A stretch of 64,000 nucleotides of DNA from Pedobacter sp. MC2016-14 (lineage in GTDB: Bacteria > Bacteroidota > Bacteroidia > Sphingobacteriales > Sphingobacteriaceae). A program made the translations under genes and the position numbers. The DNA lies in assembly GCF_020991475.1 (NCBI RefSeq), contig NZ_JAJMPA010000002.1, positions 682,001 through 746,000 on the forward strand. The letters are read 5' to 3'. A model generated the notes under the pieces. That model worked only from the letters and a program-made list of their open reading frames with translations, was not told the DNA's origin and ran no database searches. Positions 24,443 to 33,575 of the stretch are shown in pieces. Positions within the stretch are counted from its first letter, which is position 1, and every line of letters starts with the position of its first letter.

Positions 24443-27442
24443 ATGTTAAAAAAATTACACATTAAGCTCAAGAGCTGTTTAATGGTTGTTGGGGTGTTAC
24501 TGCTGGCAACAAATTATGGCTATTCACAAAAAACAGACCTCATTACTGTTAAAGGGAAAGTTACTGATGACAAGGGGGAGGGACTGATTGGGGTTTCAGT
24601 ACTCGTTAAAGGAACTGCTAAAGGAACATCTACGGATAACAATGGAAATTATGCTGTAGAGGCTCCAGCCACTGCTACTCTAGTTTTCTCTTACATTGGT
24701 TTCGATGCCCAGGAAATTAAAGTTAATCCATCTGGAATTTTAAATGTGAAGATGTCCGGAGATAAATTACTCGATCAGGTAGTAGTAGTGGGATATGGTA
24801 CGGCTAAAAAGAAAGATCTAACCGGGGGATTGGCGGTAGTAGGTAAAGATCAGTTGGGGATGGTTTCTACACCAAACTTGATGGATAGATTGGTAGGCCA
24901 GGTTGCCGGTTTCAGTATTACAACTGGTAATGCAGCACCTGGTGCAGCCCAAACCTTGGTAATCCGAGGGGAAAATTCTCTTTCCGCTGATAACAATCCA
25001 CTAATCATTTTGGACGGAATTCCGTATAGTGGTGCTCTGGCTGACCTGGATCCAAACAACATTGAGAATTTGAGTATTTTAAAGGATGCTTCTGCAGTTG
25101 CCATTTATGGGTCGCGCGGGTCTAACGGTGTAATCCTGATACAAACTAAAAGAGGATCATTAGGTCAAGCTCAGGTTTCTTATCGTGGACAGCTGGGCGT
25201 AGCTGAACCGATGCAACAAATAGAGGTGATGGGGCCAAATGAATATATCCGTTTTCAACAAGATATTGGAAGGCTAAGACAAGGATACACAGGCTCTTTA
25301 CTAGATCCTGTAGCTGGAGACATCATCAGTGTTACTGAACGTGGAAATTATATCAATGGCATCACTAACAATTGGCAGGACTATATTTTTAGATCAGCAA
25401 TCAGCATGGACCATCAGTTGAGTATTTCGGGCGGAACAGAAACTACAAAATATATGGCCTCTCTGGCTGCCCTGGACCAGGATGGAGTGGTATATAATTC
25501 TCGTTTGTCCAGATTAAACATGACGACCAATCTTGATCAAACTTTTAACAAGTGGTTGACCATTGGCATAGGTATGCAGTTTACGCAGAGGAGCGACGGA
25601 GGTATTACGCCGAATATAGAACATGCCATAAAGCAAAGCCCCTATGGTAGTTACAAAGATGCCTCAGGTAATTATGTTCCGGAGCCGATGGAATATTCTC
25701 TTATTGCCAATCCGATGCGAAATGTAAATGCCATTCAGGATAGGGTTAACCGCAACTTTTTTCTTTCTGGTTATGCCAATATACTACTGCCGGTAAAGGG
25801 ACTGTCTGGAAGATCAAACTTTGGGTATAATTACAGAAGCGGTTTTAACGGAACTTACTATGGACGTAATACTTTTGATGGTAGAGAACAAGCTGGTTTA
25901 GTGGGAGGTAGTGCTTCGATCAGCAATTCGCACTATACTGACTATACCTGGGAAAATATACTGAAATACGAGCGCGAATTGGGTGATCACCGTTTTGATG
26001 CTACTGGTCTTTTTAGTATTCAGCAAACTAAAGCAATTGCGTCATCTCAAAGTGGACAAGGTTTTGTGACGGATGACACCGAATACTTCATGCTGGGTAA
26101 AGCTGAACGTAATATTGCTAACAGTTCGGGATTGGAAGAAACCGCATTGCTTTCATATATGGGTCGTTTAAACTACAGTTATAAAGGTAGATATCTATTA
26201 ACGTTAACCGGCCGTTCGGATGGTGCCTCTGTTTTTGCGATAAATAATAAATATGCGTTTTTCCCTGCTGCTGCCGCTGCCTGGCAAATAGGTGAAGAAA
26301 GTTTTCTGAAAGATAAATTGAGTTGGTTAAGTATGTTAAAATTACGTCTCTCTTATGGCGCTAATGGTAACCAGGCCATACCTCCATATCGATCACTGGA
26401 TCGTTTATACTCAAACGTGAAGTACATATTTGGTGATACTGGAACACCGATAAATACGGCATATTTAGCTGGTGATGGTGTGGGTAACCCAAACCTGAAA
26501 TGGGAAACTACTTATTCTACCAACATAGGACTGGATTTCCAATTGTTTAAAAACAGACTGGGTGGTACCATTGACGTATATCAATCAAGAACAACAGATT
26601 TGTTAATGACACGTACTGTACCCATCATGAACGGATACAGCAGAATTTATGATAACATCGGGGAAACTCAGAATAGAGGTTTCGAAGTAACATTAAACAC
26701 CGTTAACATCGATAAGAAAGATTTTAAATGGAGCTCGACAGCAGTTTTTTCGCTGAACCGCGATAAAATTGTAGAATTAAGAGGGGATGGGAAAGACGAC
26801 ATTAACAACAATTGGTTTATAGGTAAGCCGCTAAGGGTATTTTATGATTATAACATGGTTGGTATTTGGCAAACAGGAGAACAATACTCCTCACAACCGG
26901 GGGCGGCGGCTGGTGCCGCTAAGCTGGAAGATGTAGACGGTAATGGCGTGATCAACATCAATGACAGGAAAGTTATTGGCTCTAAAAATCCACGTTACAA
27001 TGCATCCTTTGCCAATAGATTAAGTTACAAGAATTTTTATGCCTCCGCTCTGGTAACAGGGGTTTTTGGAGTGTGGCGTGACGATCATATGGCCAACATG
27101 GGTGCCTGGACTTTCGGAATTACCAATTACGTACACGATGCTAATTATTGGACACCAGAGAATCCAAATGCGACTATTGTTTCTCCGGGGTATCTTAATA
27201 GCCAGGGACATGGTTATTACAAAAAAGTAAATTATGTGCAAGTTAGAAATATCACTTTTGGATACAAGATCCCTCAAAATATAGCTAAAAAGGTAGGTTT
27301 GAGTGGTGTTGACATCAATGCCAGTGTTAATAATTTGCATACCTTCTCTAACATCAGGCAGGTACTTAATTACGACAACACCTGGATGGCTTCTTTTCCA
27401 ACAGCACGTTCTTATATGTTCGGTCTAAATGTGAACTTCTAA
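24443..27442 (+). CDS. susC: SusC/RagA-type TonB-dependent outer-membrane transporter
   Basis: 999 residues. Signal peptide to about YGYSQ, a carboxypeptidase-regulatory-like domain (VTDDKGEGLIGVSVLVKG), a TonB-box-like segment and plug (DQVVVVGYGTAKKKDLTG, PLIILDGIPY, YGSRGSNGVILIQTKRG), then a 22-strand-type barrel ending in FGLNVNF with a terminal aromatic residue. SusC proteins form the channel of SusCD complexes and import oligosaccharides. The next gene, 10 bases downstream, is its SusD partner. The symbol is used in the family sense; the glycan is not starch by context. Confidence 0.96.
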   Translation: MLKKLHIKLKSCLMVVGVLLLATNYGYSQKTDLITVKGKVTDDKGEGLIGVSVLVKGTAKGTSTDNNGNYAVEAPATATLVFSYIGFDAQEIKVNPSGILNVKMSGDKLLDQVVVVGYGTAKKKDLTGGLAVVGKDQLGMVSTPNLMDRLVGQVAGFSITTGNAAPGAAQTLVIRGENSLSADNNPLIILDGIPYSGALADLDPNNIENLSILKDASAVAIYGSRGSNGVILIQTKRGSLGQAQVSYRGQLGVAEPMQQIEVMGPNEYIRFQQDIGRLRQGYTGSLLDPVAGDIISVTERGNYINGITNNWQDYIFRSAISMDHQLSISGGTETTKYMASLAALDQDGVVYNSRLSRLNMTTNLDQTFNKWLTIGIGMQFTQRSDGGITPNIEHAIKQSPYGSYKDASGNYVPEPMEYSLIANPMRNVNAIQDRVNRNFFLSGYANILLPVKGLSGRSNFGYNYRSGFNGTYYGRNTFDGREQAGLVGGSASISNSHYTDYTWENILKYERELGDHRFDATGLFSIQQTKAIASSQSGQGFVTDDTEYFMLGKAERNIANSSGLEETALLSYMGRLNYSYKGRYLLTLTGRSDGASVFAINNKYAFFPAAAAAWQIGEESFLKDKLSWLSMLKLRLSYGANGNQAIPPYRSLDRLYSNVKYIFGDTGTPINTAYLAGDGVGNPNLKWETTYSTNIGLDFQLFKNRLGGTIDVYQSRTTDLLMTRTVPIMNGYSRIYDNIGETQNRGFEVTLNTVNIDKKDFKWSSTAVFSLNRDKIVELRGDGKDDINNNWFIGKPLRVFYDYNMVGIWQTGEQYSSQPGAAAGAAKLEDVDGNGVININDRKVIGSKNPRYNASFANRLSYKNFYASALVTGVFGVWRDDHMANMGAWTFGITNYVHDANYWTPENPNATIVSPGYLNSQGHGYYKKVNYVQVRNITFGYKIPQNIAKKVGLSGVDINASVNNLHTFSNIRQVLNYDNTWMASFPTARSYMFGLNVNF

Positions 27443-27452
27443 CATTACAAAA

Positions 27453-29099
27453 ATGAAAAATATTATAACAACAAGTATTGCACTTATTATACTGGTCTCG
27501 CTGGGTGGCTGTAAAAAGTTTTTAGAAGAAGAGTTAAAAACTGAATTGGCTCCAAGTAATACTTATACAAGTACTTATGGTTTTGAAGTTGGGAGTGCTG
27601 GATTTTATGCACTTACCCGTTCTGAATATAATACATATGGCGAAGGCGGCGCATATATCCACAACGGAGCTGCTCCTTATGAAGCTTTGCAAGCCGCCAC
27701 GGATATTGCAGACGCAATTAATAGTGATGCCTCTTTAATGGCTTTTGCTAACTTAACGCTTTTGCCAACAGAGCGGTTTGTGAGCACCTATTGGAACTGG
27801 GCCTACAGCTTGATTGCTTCGGCGAATTTGATGCTTGTTTATTCTGAAAAGAACACCAACTGGGATTCGCCGACAGATAAAGTACGTTTCCAGGCCGAAG
27901 CTCGCTTTTTCAGAGCCTATGCTTATCGTACCTTAGTCTATCTTTACGGAGATGTACCTTATGTAGAAACCATATTGTACGATTTTAAGCTGAATTTTAC
28001 CCGTACACCAAAAGCGGAAGTGATAGGGCATATGGTAGACGACTTAAAATTTGCGGTAGACAATCTCCCAATCAATCCAGATCAGGTAAAAGACGGCAAA
28101 TTAACCAAGTGGGCTGCAAGTCATTTATTAAGCGAAATCTATTTATTGCAGGGTGATTATGTTGCTGCGGAACAAGCTGCATTGGCTGTTATTAATAGTG
28201 GGCGCTATGGTTTGATGAAAACCAGATTTGGCGTTAACAAAGATAAAGCCGGGGATGTTTTTAATGATTTGTTTTTAGAGAATAACCAGAATAGATTGGG
28301 TACAGCTGCCAATAGAGAAAGTATTTGGGTATTGCAATTTCAATTTAACGTTATAGGTGGAGGTACCAACTCTGATGATTGGACGCGTAGAGCATGGATA
28401 CCAAATTACTCTTCCATAACTGGTTTTGCTTTGGCGGATACCTTAGGTGGTAGAGGTGTTGCACAGTTAGTGCCTATGAAATGGTGGACAGGAACAAACG
28501 GCACGAATGCAGATGGAAATGTTACCGGTATTTTTGGTGCTACAGACATCCGGAATTCAAATTATAACATTAAACGTAGTTGGTATTATAACAATCCTAG
28601 TGAAACTGCTTTATTTGGCAAAAAGGCCAATATTACAGAACAAACTTGGTTTAGTACCAAAACGTTATTTCCGGCCATTACTAAGTTTTTTTACGGACGC
28701 GCCGAGAACTTAAGCTTAACTGGTAGTTATAAGGATAGGATGAAATTCCGTTTAGCCGAAACCTATCTGCTTTTAGCTGAAGCATATTTGGGGCAGAACA
28801 ACCCTCAGAAGGCAGCTGATGCCGTGAATGAGGTGCGCAGAAGAGCTAATGCTACTGATGTGGGAGCTGCTCAAATGGACATGGATTTTCTTTTGGATGA
28901 ACGCATCCGGGAACTGGTGGGTGAAGAAAGCAGAAGGTTTACGCTTGTGCGGACCAAAAAATATGTTGATCGTGTAAAGGCTCATAATCCGGCAATCCAG
29001 AATAAGGTAACCGAAAATCATGCGCTGTGGCCAATTCCTCAATCCATTAGAGATGCCAACCGGGATGCACCATTCCCTCAGAATCCAGGTTACGACTAA
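27453..29099 (+). CDS. susD: SusD/RagB-type glycan-binding lipoprotein
   Basis: 548 residues. Lipoprotein signal with LGGCKKF (Cys lipidation site near residue 20), a TPR-rich fold (RFFRAYAYRTLVYLYGDVP, RLAETYLLLAEAYL, EVRRRAN) and the SusD C-terminus (LWPIPQSIRDAN, QNPGYD). SusD is the surface lid of the SusC transporter and binds the oligosaccharide. Ten bases separate it from susC, so they form one operon. Confidence 0.96.
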   Translation: MKNIITTSIALIILVSLGGCKKFLEEELKTELAPSNTYTSTYGFEVGSAGFYALTRSEYNTYGEGGAYIHNGAAPYEALQAATDIADAINSDASLMAFANLTLLPTERFVSTYWNWAYSLIASANLMLVYSEKNTNWDSPTDKVRFQAEARFFRAYAYRTLVYLYGDVPYVETILYDFKLNFTRTPKAEVIGHMVDDLKFAVDNLPINPDQVKDGKLTKWAASHLLSEIYLLQGDYVAAEQAALAVINSGRYGLMKTRFGVNKDKAGDVFNDLFLENNQNRLGTAANRESIWVLQFQFNVIGGGTNSDDWTRRAWIPNYSSITGFALADTLGGRGVAQLVPMKWWTGTNGTNADGNVTGIFGATDIRNSNYNIKRSWYYNNPSETALFGKKANITEQTWFSTKTLFPAITKFFYGRAENLSLTGSYKDRMKFRLAETYLLLAEAYLGQNNPQKAADAVNEVRRRANATDVGAAQMDMDFLLDERIRELVGEESRRFTLVRTKKYVDRVKAHNPAIQNKVTENHALWPIPQSIRDANRDAPFPQNPGYD

Positions 29100-29166
29100 G
29101 AGGAAGCACAATACCTTGCCTCTAAATGATTATAGAATTAAAATAGAAAAATGATTTAACAACATC

Positions 29167-30360
29167 ATGAAAAGTATAAACTATTTACATAAAACTTTAT
29201 TGTCTTTGAGCTTAGTGCTTTGTTTTTTTGCCTGTAAAAAGGACGTTAAAGACATTGAAAAAGTGCAGGAAAAAATGGAGCTTAAAGCTTCATCTACTGC
29301 CATTGCCCTGGATGAAAATAACCTGTCTAAAGGTATAGTTACCTTTACATGGGAGCCTGCCAGAGCACAATCGGACGATCATTTGGTGACCTATACAACG
29401 AGGTTAGACGTAGTGGGTAATAACTTCGGTACATCAACCGCCATTATGAATTATGAAGATGATGGCGTGTACGGTAGGAGCTTTACTTCAGAACAATTGC
29501 AAAATTGGGCAAATGAAAAATGGAAAATTCCAGCTAATCAGACTTTTACATTGGAGTTTAGGGTTGTTGCCGAATGGGAAGGCGGATCTACATTTGAAGC
29601 TCCGGAAGTACGGACGATGAGAGTTAATGTTACACCAATTAAAACCATCGTGTTCGATGCGGATAAGGTGTTTTTGGCCGGGAGCGCAATTTTAGGTAGT
29701 ACCAGGATTGAGATGCCTAAAACACTTGAAAATGCAAATCAGTATGCCTATGTCCTAAATCTCCAGCCGGGGGATTTAGAAATTCCTGTAGAATATAAAG
29801 GAGCTACTAATTATATAGCAACCGCTGATGGAGTTACAGCTTTGAAAGACGGCACAGCAGTGGCTATTAAAACACGTGAAAATGCTTTCGGGTGGAAAAT
29901 TGAAACCGCTGGGAAGTATCGTGTGGTGGTGAACATGCAGAAAGCCACCGCCACAATTTATTCTCCAGCCCAGGATCTTAAACCGGCTTCTGTGAACTGG
30001 ATACTTAATGCGGTTGCAACTACAACAGAAGTTAATGCATTGTGGACTTACGGTGAGCCTACAGGCTGGGCTTGGAGAGCTGGTAGTTGGACACAAAGTC
30101 TTGCTGACCCACAAATATTTGTTTACTCGGGACCAGCTTTGACTGGCAGGACAAAATTTGGTGTTGCTCCAACTAACCAAACGTATGTATATACAGGGAA
30201 TAATACCGCTACGAACACAGCTGTTACACTGGGTATTTCGTACACTGTATATAGTGGCTACAGCAGTAGTGAACGTGACGCGTATTTCAGTCTGCCTTCT
30301 GGTACTAACTTTATGGTTCTGGATCTTAGAAACAGAACATACGTTGCCACAAAGCGTTAA
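29167..30360 (+). CDS. SusE-like surface glycan-binding lipoprotein
   Basis: 397 residues. Lipoprotein signal with FFACKKD, followed by a SusE-like Ig domain (ALDENNLSKGIVTFTWEPA, then the repeating D-x-x-G pattern of surface glycan-binding proteins) and two tandem beta-rich modules (FLAGSAILG, WRAGSWTQSL) of the kind that bind starch or other glycans in SusE/SusF. It follows susD by 67 bases. Role: outer-leaflet capture of the polysaccharide for the SusCD complex. Ligand unknown. Confidence 0.82.
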   Translation: MKSINYLHKTLLSLSLVLCFFACKKDVKDIEKVQEKMELKASSTAIALDENNLSKGIVTFTWEPARAQSDDHLVTYTTRLDVVGNNFGTSTAIMNYEDDGVYGRSFTSEQLQNWANEKWKIPANQTFTLEFRVVAEWEGGSTFEAPEVRTMRVNVTPIKTIVFDADKVFLAGSAILGSTRIEMPKTLENANQYAYVLNLQPGDLEIPVEYKGATNYIATADGVTALKDGTAVAIKTRENAFGWKIETAGKYRVVVNMQKATATIYSPAQDLKPASVNWILNAVATTTEVNALWTYGEPTGWAWRAGSWTQSLADPQIFVYSGPALTGRTKFGVAPTNQTYVYTGNNTATNTAVTLGISYTVYSGYSSSERDAYFSLPSGTNFMVLDLRNRTYVATKR

Positions 30361-30386
30361 TTACGGTTTCCAATGAAATTAATAGC

Positions 30387-30433
30387 GTATTGTCATATCT
30401 GGCATGTAAGAATTCAGTAAGATGTGGCAATAC
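30387..30433 (+). other. strong hairpin between the SusE-like and DUF4832 genes
   Basis: GTATTGTCATATCT (30387-30400) pairs with AGATGTGGCAATAC (30420-30433): 14 consecutive pairs, two of them G-U, with a 19-base loop. No T run follows directly (a T6 run begins about 14 bases later), so it is not a clear terminator. It may be an mRNA-processing or stabilising element. Confidence 0.6.
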
Positions 30434-30483
30434 TCTCAAAATAGGTTTTTTGACTTTGAGTAGTCAACATAAATTATTTACAG

Positions 30484-32046
30484 ATGAAGAAAATAAACTA
30501 TAAAATAATGGGCTTAAAATCAATTTCGATGGCCCTATGTATTATGCTTTTTGCTTGCAAAAAGAATTCGGATAATGATACAAAGGAATTTGAGGGAACA
30601 CTTGTAAAACCTAGCTACAATAGAAGTACTACTTTTCGTAATCCACTAAATGGCTGGGTAATGTATGGATCGGGGTCAGGTGTACCTGCTTATTGGGATA
30701 CTGAATATTATGTCCCTGATTTGGGAAAAAGGGTTAAGGCGATAGACTATGCCTCTGCTTGTTACATTCGAACAAGTTGGGCTACATTTAATCCGTCTAA
30801 CGGGGTATATGCCTGGAGAGACCCGAGTACTGCACTTTATAAGATGATCAAAGGAGCTGAAAGCCGGGGTTTGCCAATCGCTTTTCGTGTTGTTGTAGAT
30901 GGACGTGACCAAGGCTTGAACACGCCACAATTTGTATTTGATGCCGGTGCAAAATATTATGTTGAGAATGCTTCTTTTCCCAACCGTAAAACACCTTATC
31001 CTCAGGATGCAATTTTTAGGCAGCACTACGCAAAGTTTATTGAAGAGCTGGCAGCAGATTTTAATGATCCGGTTAAAACATCGTTTATTGATGCGTATGG
31101 TTTAGGTAAATGGGGCGAAGCGCATAACGTTATTTATGCAGATCCGAATACTCCCGCGGGACAAAATACGGAAGTGGCTAAAGAGGAAGTTATAGATTGG
31201 GTTTCAGATCTGTATGTGCGGACATTTACAAAGATACCTTTGGTGATAAACTATCACCGGGTAGTTGGAGATCCGGTTAGCTGGGGTTCTGTAAACCCAA
31301 ATACCGACAGGTTATTAAACAAAATGATTAACAAAGGATACAGCCTTAGACAGGATGCCTTTGGAATGACTGATTACTACCAAAGCTGGGAAAAGGCTTT
31401 TGCTAAAGCCTGGAATTTTAAACGCCCAATCCTGATGGAAGGCGGATGGATTACAAGTGGCACGCACCGTTATTGGATAGATCCAAGTGGTAAATATAGA
31501 GAGGGACACCCGGAGGATGTGAGAAAGGGGGAGTTTGACGCCTCATTAGAAGCGGCTGTAAATATGATGGATTTCCGCATTGGAGATATTGAAAGTTGGT
31601 TTGCTAATTCCTTTTCTCTAGTACAACGTTTTATTTCTGAAGGAGGCTATCGTATATATCCGGATCAGATTTATTTGCCAGAGCAAGTGAGCGGTAGTGC
31701 TGAAACGACTATTACCCACCGCTGGAGAAATATGGGCTGGGGTTATTTACCTAACAATATTCCGCAATGGAATTTTAAATATAAGGTGGCATTTGCTTTA
31801 TTGGATGCCAATGGCAGCGTGAAGAAGGTTTATGTTGATAAAAATAGCGAGCCTTCTGCCTGGCTGAAGAATGCCCCGGTAAGATACGAATTCAAAACTA
31901 CTTTGGGCGTGCCAGCAGGAAGCTACACCTGGGCTGTAGCAATTGTTGATACTACTAAAGATAACCAACCAGGAATAAGGCTGGCGGTTAATGGCGACAT
32001 TACTGCTGATGGCTGGTTGAAGCTAATGAATGTGCAGGTACAGTAA
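30484..32046 (+). CDS. DUF4832-type barrel lipoprotein, probable glycosidase (copy 2)
   Basis: 520 residues. Closely similar along its length to the protein at 4184-5758, but with a lipoprotein signal (MLFACKKNS) instead of a cleavable one, so probably outer-membrane anchored and possibly surface exposed. The two candidate catalytic glutamates are conserved: E212 in GLGKWGEAH and E319 in ILMEGGW. The ATG at 30511 is an alternative start closer to the lipobox. The pair suggests one enzyme cutting at the surface and one in the periplasm. It is the last gene of the third unit and ends 22 bases before a strong terminator. Confidence 0.8.
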   Translation: MKKINYKIMGLKSISMALCIMLFACKKNSDNDTKEFEGTLVKPSYNRSTTFRNPLNGWVMYGSGSGVPAYWDTEYYVPDLGKRVKAIDYASACYIRTSWATFNPSNGVYAWRDPSTALYKMIKGAESRGLPIAFRVVVDGRDQGLNTPQFVFDAGAKYYVENASFPNRKTPYPQDAIFRQHYAKFIEELAADFNDPVKTSFIDAYGLGKWGEAHNVIYADPNTPAGQNTEVAKEEVIDWVSDLYVRTFTKIPLVINYHRVVGDPVSWGSVNPNTDRLLNKMINKGYSLRQDAFGMTDYYQSWEKAFAKAWNFKRPILMEGGWITSGTHRYWIDPSGKYREGHPEDVRKGEFDASLEAAVNMMDFRIGDIESWFANSFSLVQRFISEGGYRIYPDQIYLPEQVSGSAETTITHRWRNMGWGYLPNNIPQWNFKYKVAFALLDANGSVKKVYVDKNSEPSAWLKNAPVRYEFKTTLGVPAGSYTWAVAIVDTTKDNQPGIRLAVNGDITADGWLKLMNVQVQ

Positions 32047-32068
32047 AAAAATATAAACCTGTATTGTT

Positions 32069-32112
32069 AAAGAGGATGTGTCAAAATTATGATTTGATGC
32101 ATCCTCTTTTTT
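32069..32112 (+). terminator. terminator closing the PUL
   Basis: AAGAGGATG (from 32070) pairs with CATCCTCTT (from 32100), with an inner TCAAA/TTTGA pairing, followed by a T run at 32107-32112. Confidence 0.9.
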
Positions 32113-32308
32113 AATAGATTAAGGTAATTGCGTAAAATAGCATTCTATGGCTTTGATGAGTATTCCATCAATTAATGCTGTAATCTGTTTGCTCAATTAT
32201 AGATTTTGAAGTTGGAATAACTTGTATAATAGCGTGATTTTGTTTCCAAAAAATAAGGCTTTCTTGAATTAAAATCTGCATTTTGCGCCATAAAAAAATA
32301 ATAGATAA

Positions 32309-33181
32309 ATGGCCTCAGGTTTTTTTGCAATTTTAGATGATATAGGTGCGTTAATGGATGATGTTTCTGTTGCCGCAAAAGTAGCGACAAAGAAAACCGC
32401 CGGGATTTTAGGGGATGATTTGGCTGTAAATGCTGAAAAAGCCACAGGTTTTTTATCGTCCAGAGAACTACCTGTACTTTGGGCAATTACTAAAGGATCT
32501 CTGGTTAACAAGATTATTATTGTTCCGGTAGCCTTGATTTTAAATGTGTTTTTTCCAATAGCCATTAAATTCATCTTATTACTTGGAGGCGCTTACCTGG
32601 CTTTTGAAGGTGTTGAGAAGATTGTAGAATATTTATTTCATCGTCCAAAAAAAGGTCATGAAGTAGTGGATGAGCGTGAGCAAAATGATACTGATGCTGA
32701 AAAAGCCAAAGTTAAATCTGCAGTACTGACCGATTTTATTTTATCCGTAGAAATTGTAATTATTGCCTTGGGTACCGTTTTGGAAGAGAGTTTATCTATA
32801 CAGATCTTGACTGTATCTGTAGTTGCAATTTTGGCAACTATTGGTGTTTATGGTATAGTTGCATTGATTGTAAGGATGGATGATGCAGGCTACAAATTGA
32901 TTAAAAAGGCCAATGAAAAAGGGTTTCTCGCTGGTTTGGGGCGCTTTCTGGTAAAATCGTTACCAATCATTATTCGTATACTAGCTGTAGTGGGTACGAT
33001 AGCCCTAATTCTGGTGTCGGGAGGTATTTTTGTTCACAACGTGGAATATTTCCACCATTTACTTCCAACTGTACCTGGAGTTGTTAAAGAATTCGGTATT
33101 GGATTAGTTGCCGGACTGCTTGTAGTTGCACTGGTGACAGGCAGCAAAAAGTTAATTGCGGTGTTTAAGAATACAAATTAA
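32309..33181 (+). CDS. DUF808 (YedI-like) inner-membrane protein
   Basis: 290 residues. The N-terminus (FFAILDDIGALMDDVSVAAK) and the motif FEGVEKIVEYLF are characteristic of the DUF808/YedI family, with five to six predicted membrane helices between about 70 and 285. The family has no established biochemical function. It stands alone on the plus strand between the PUL terminator and a minus-strand operon; its last 17 bases overlap the 3' end of the response-regulator gene on the other strand. Confidence 0.88.
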   Translation: MASGFFAILDDIGALMDDVSVAAKVATKKTAGILGDDLAVNAEKATGFLSSRELPVLWAITKGSLVNKIIIVPVALILNVFFPIAIKFILLLGGAYLAFEGVEKIVEYLFHRPKKGHEVVDEREQNDTDAEKAKVKSAVLTDFILSVEIVIIALGTVLEESLSIQILTVSVVAILATIGVYGIVALIVRMDDAGYKLIKKANEKGFLAGLGRFLVKSLPIIIRILAVVGTIALILVSGGIFVHNVEYFHHLLPTVPGVVKEFGIGLVAGLLVVALVTGSKKLIAVFKNTN

Positions 33182-33575
33182 TTAGTTCTCTGAGTTCTTC
33201 TGGATTGAGCGGCTTTTTTAAAAGTTTAACCACATAAGCATTAGCCTCTGCTCTTTTAATATCCCCAAAATCAAGTGTAGAGGAAAGCATGGCAATTGAA
33301 CAGTGATTGGCTAATTCATTAGGAAATCTTTTATAAGCTTCTAAAAATTCAAATCCGTTCATGTCTGGCATTTGTATATCAAGCAGGATGAAATCTGGCA
33401 ACTCTTCTGGTGTGTTTAGGTTTTTTTGAAGATATGATAAGGCCGATTCTGCCGAATTACATTGGATAATTTGATCAAATAATTTGGTAAGGGTAATTAT
33501 TCTGGAGTGGATTTTTAAATCTACTTCATTGTCATCTATAAGCATTACCCTGCTTGTTTTAGTTGGATTGGGCAT
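33165..33575 (-). CDS. single-domain response regulator (CheY-like)
   Basis: 136 residues, a receiver only. Phospho-acceptor D66 in ILLDIQMPDMNG, the acidic pair D14/D15 in MLIDDNEVD, and the conserved Lys in LLKKPLN. No output domain. Its sequence is unlike the three related receivers nearby (33559, 39947, 40453). The start overlaps the end of the hybrid kinase gene by 17 bases, so it is the last gene of the minus-strand operon. Probably a phosphotransfer or protein-interaction output. Confidence 0.9.
   Translation of the reverse strand: MPNPTKTSRVMLIDDNEVDLKIHSRIITLTKLFDQIIQCNSAESALSYLQKNLNTPEELPDFILLDIQMPDMNGFEFLEAYKRFPNELANHCSIAMLSSTLDFGDIKRAEANAYVVKLLKKPLNPEELRELINLYS

Noticed and set aside
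4184-32046. Assigning the PUL to pectin, RG-II or arabinogalactan
   Set aside because: GH2, GH3 and GH97 families are shared by many loci, and there is no rhamnosidase, arabinofuranosidase or sulfatase to decide.
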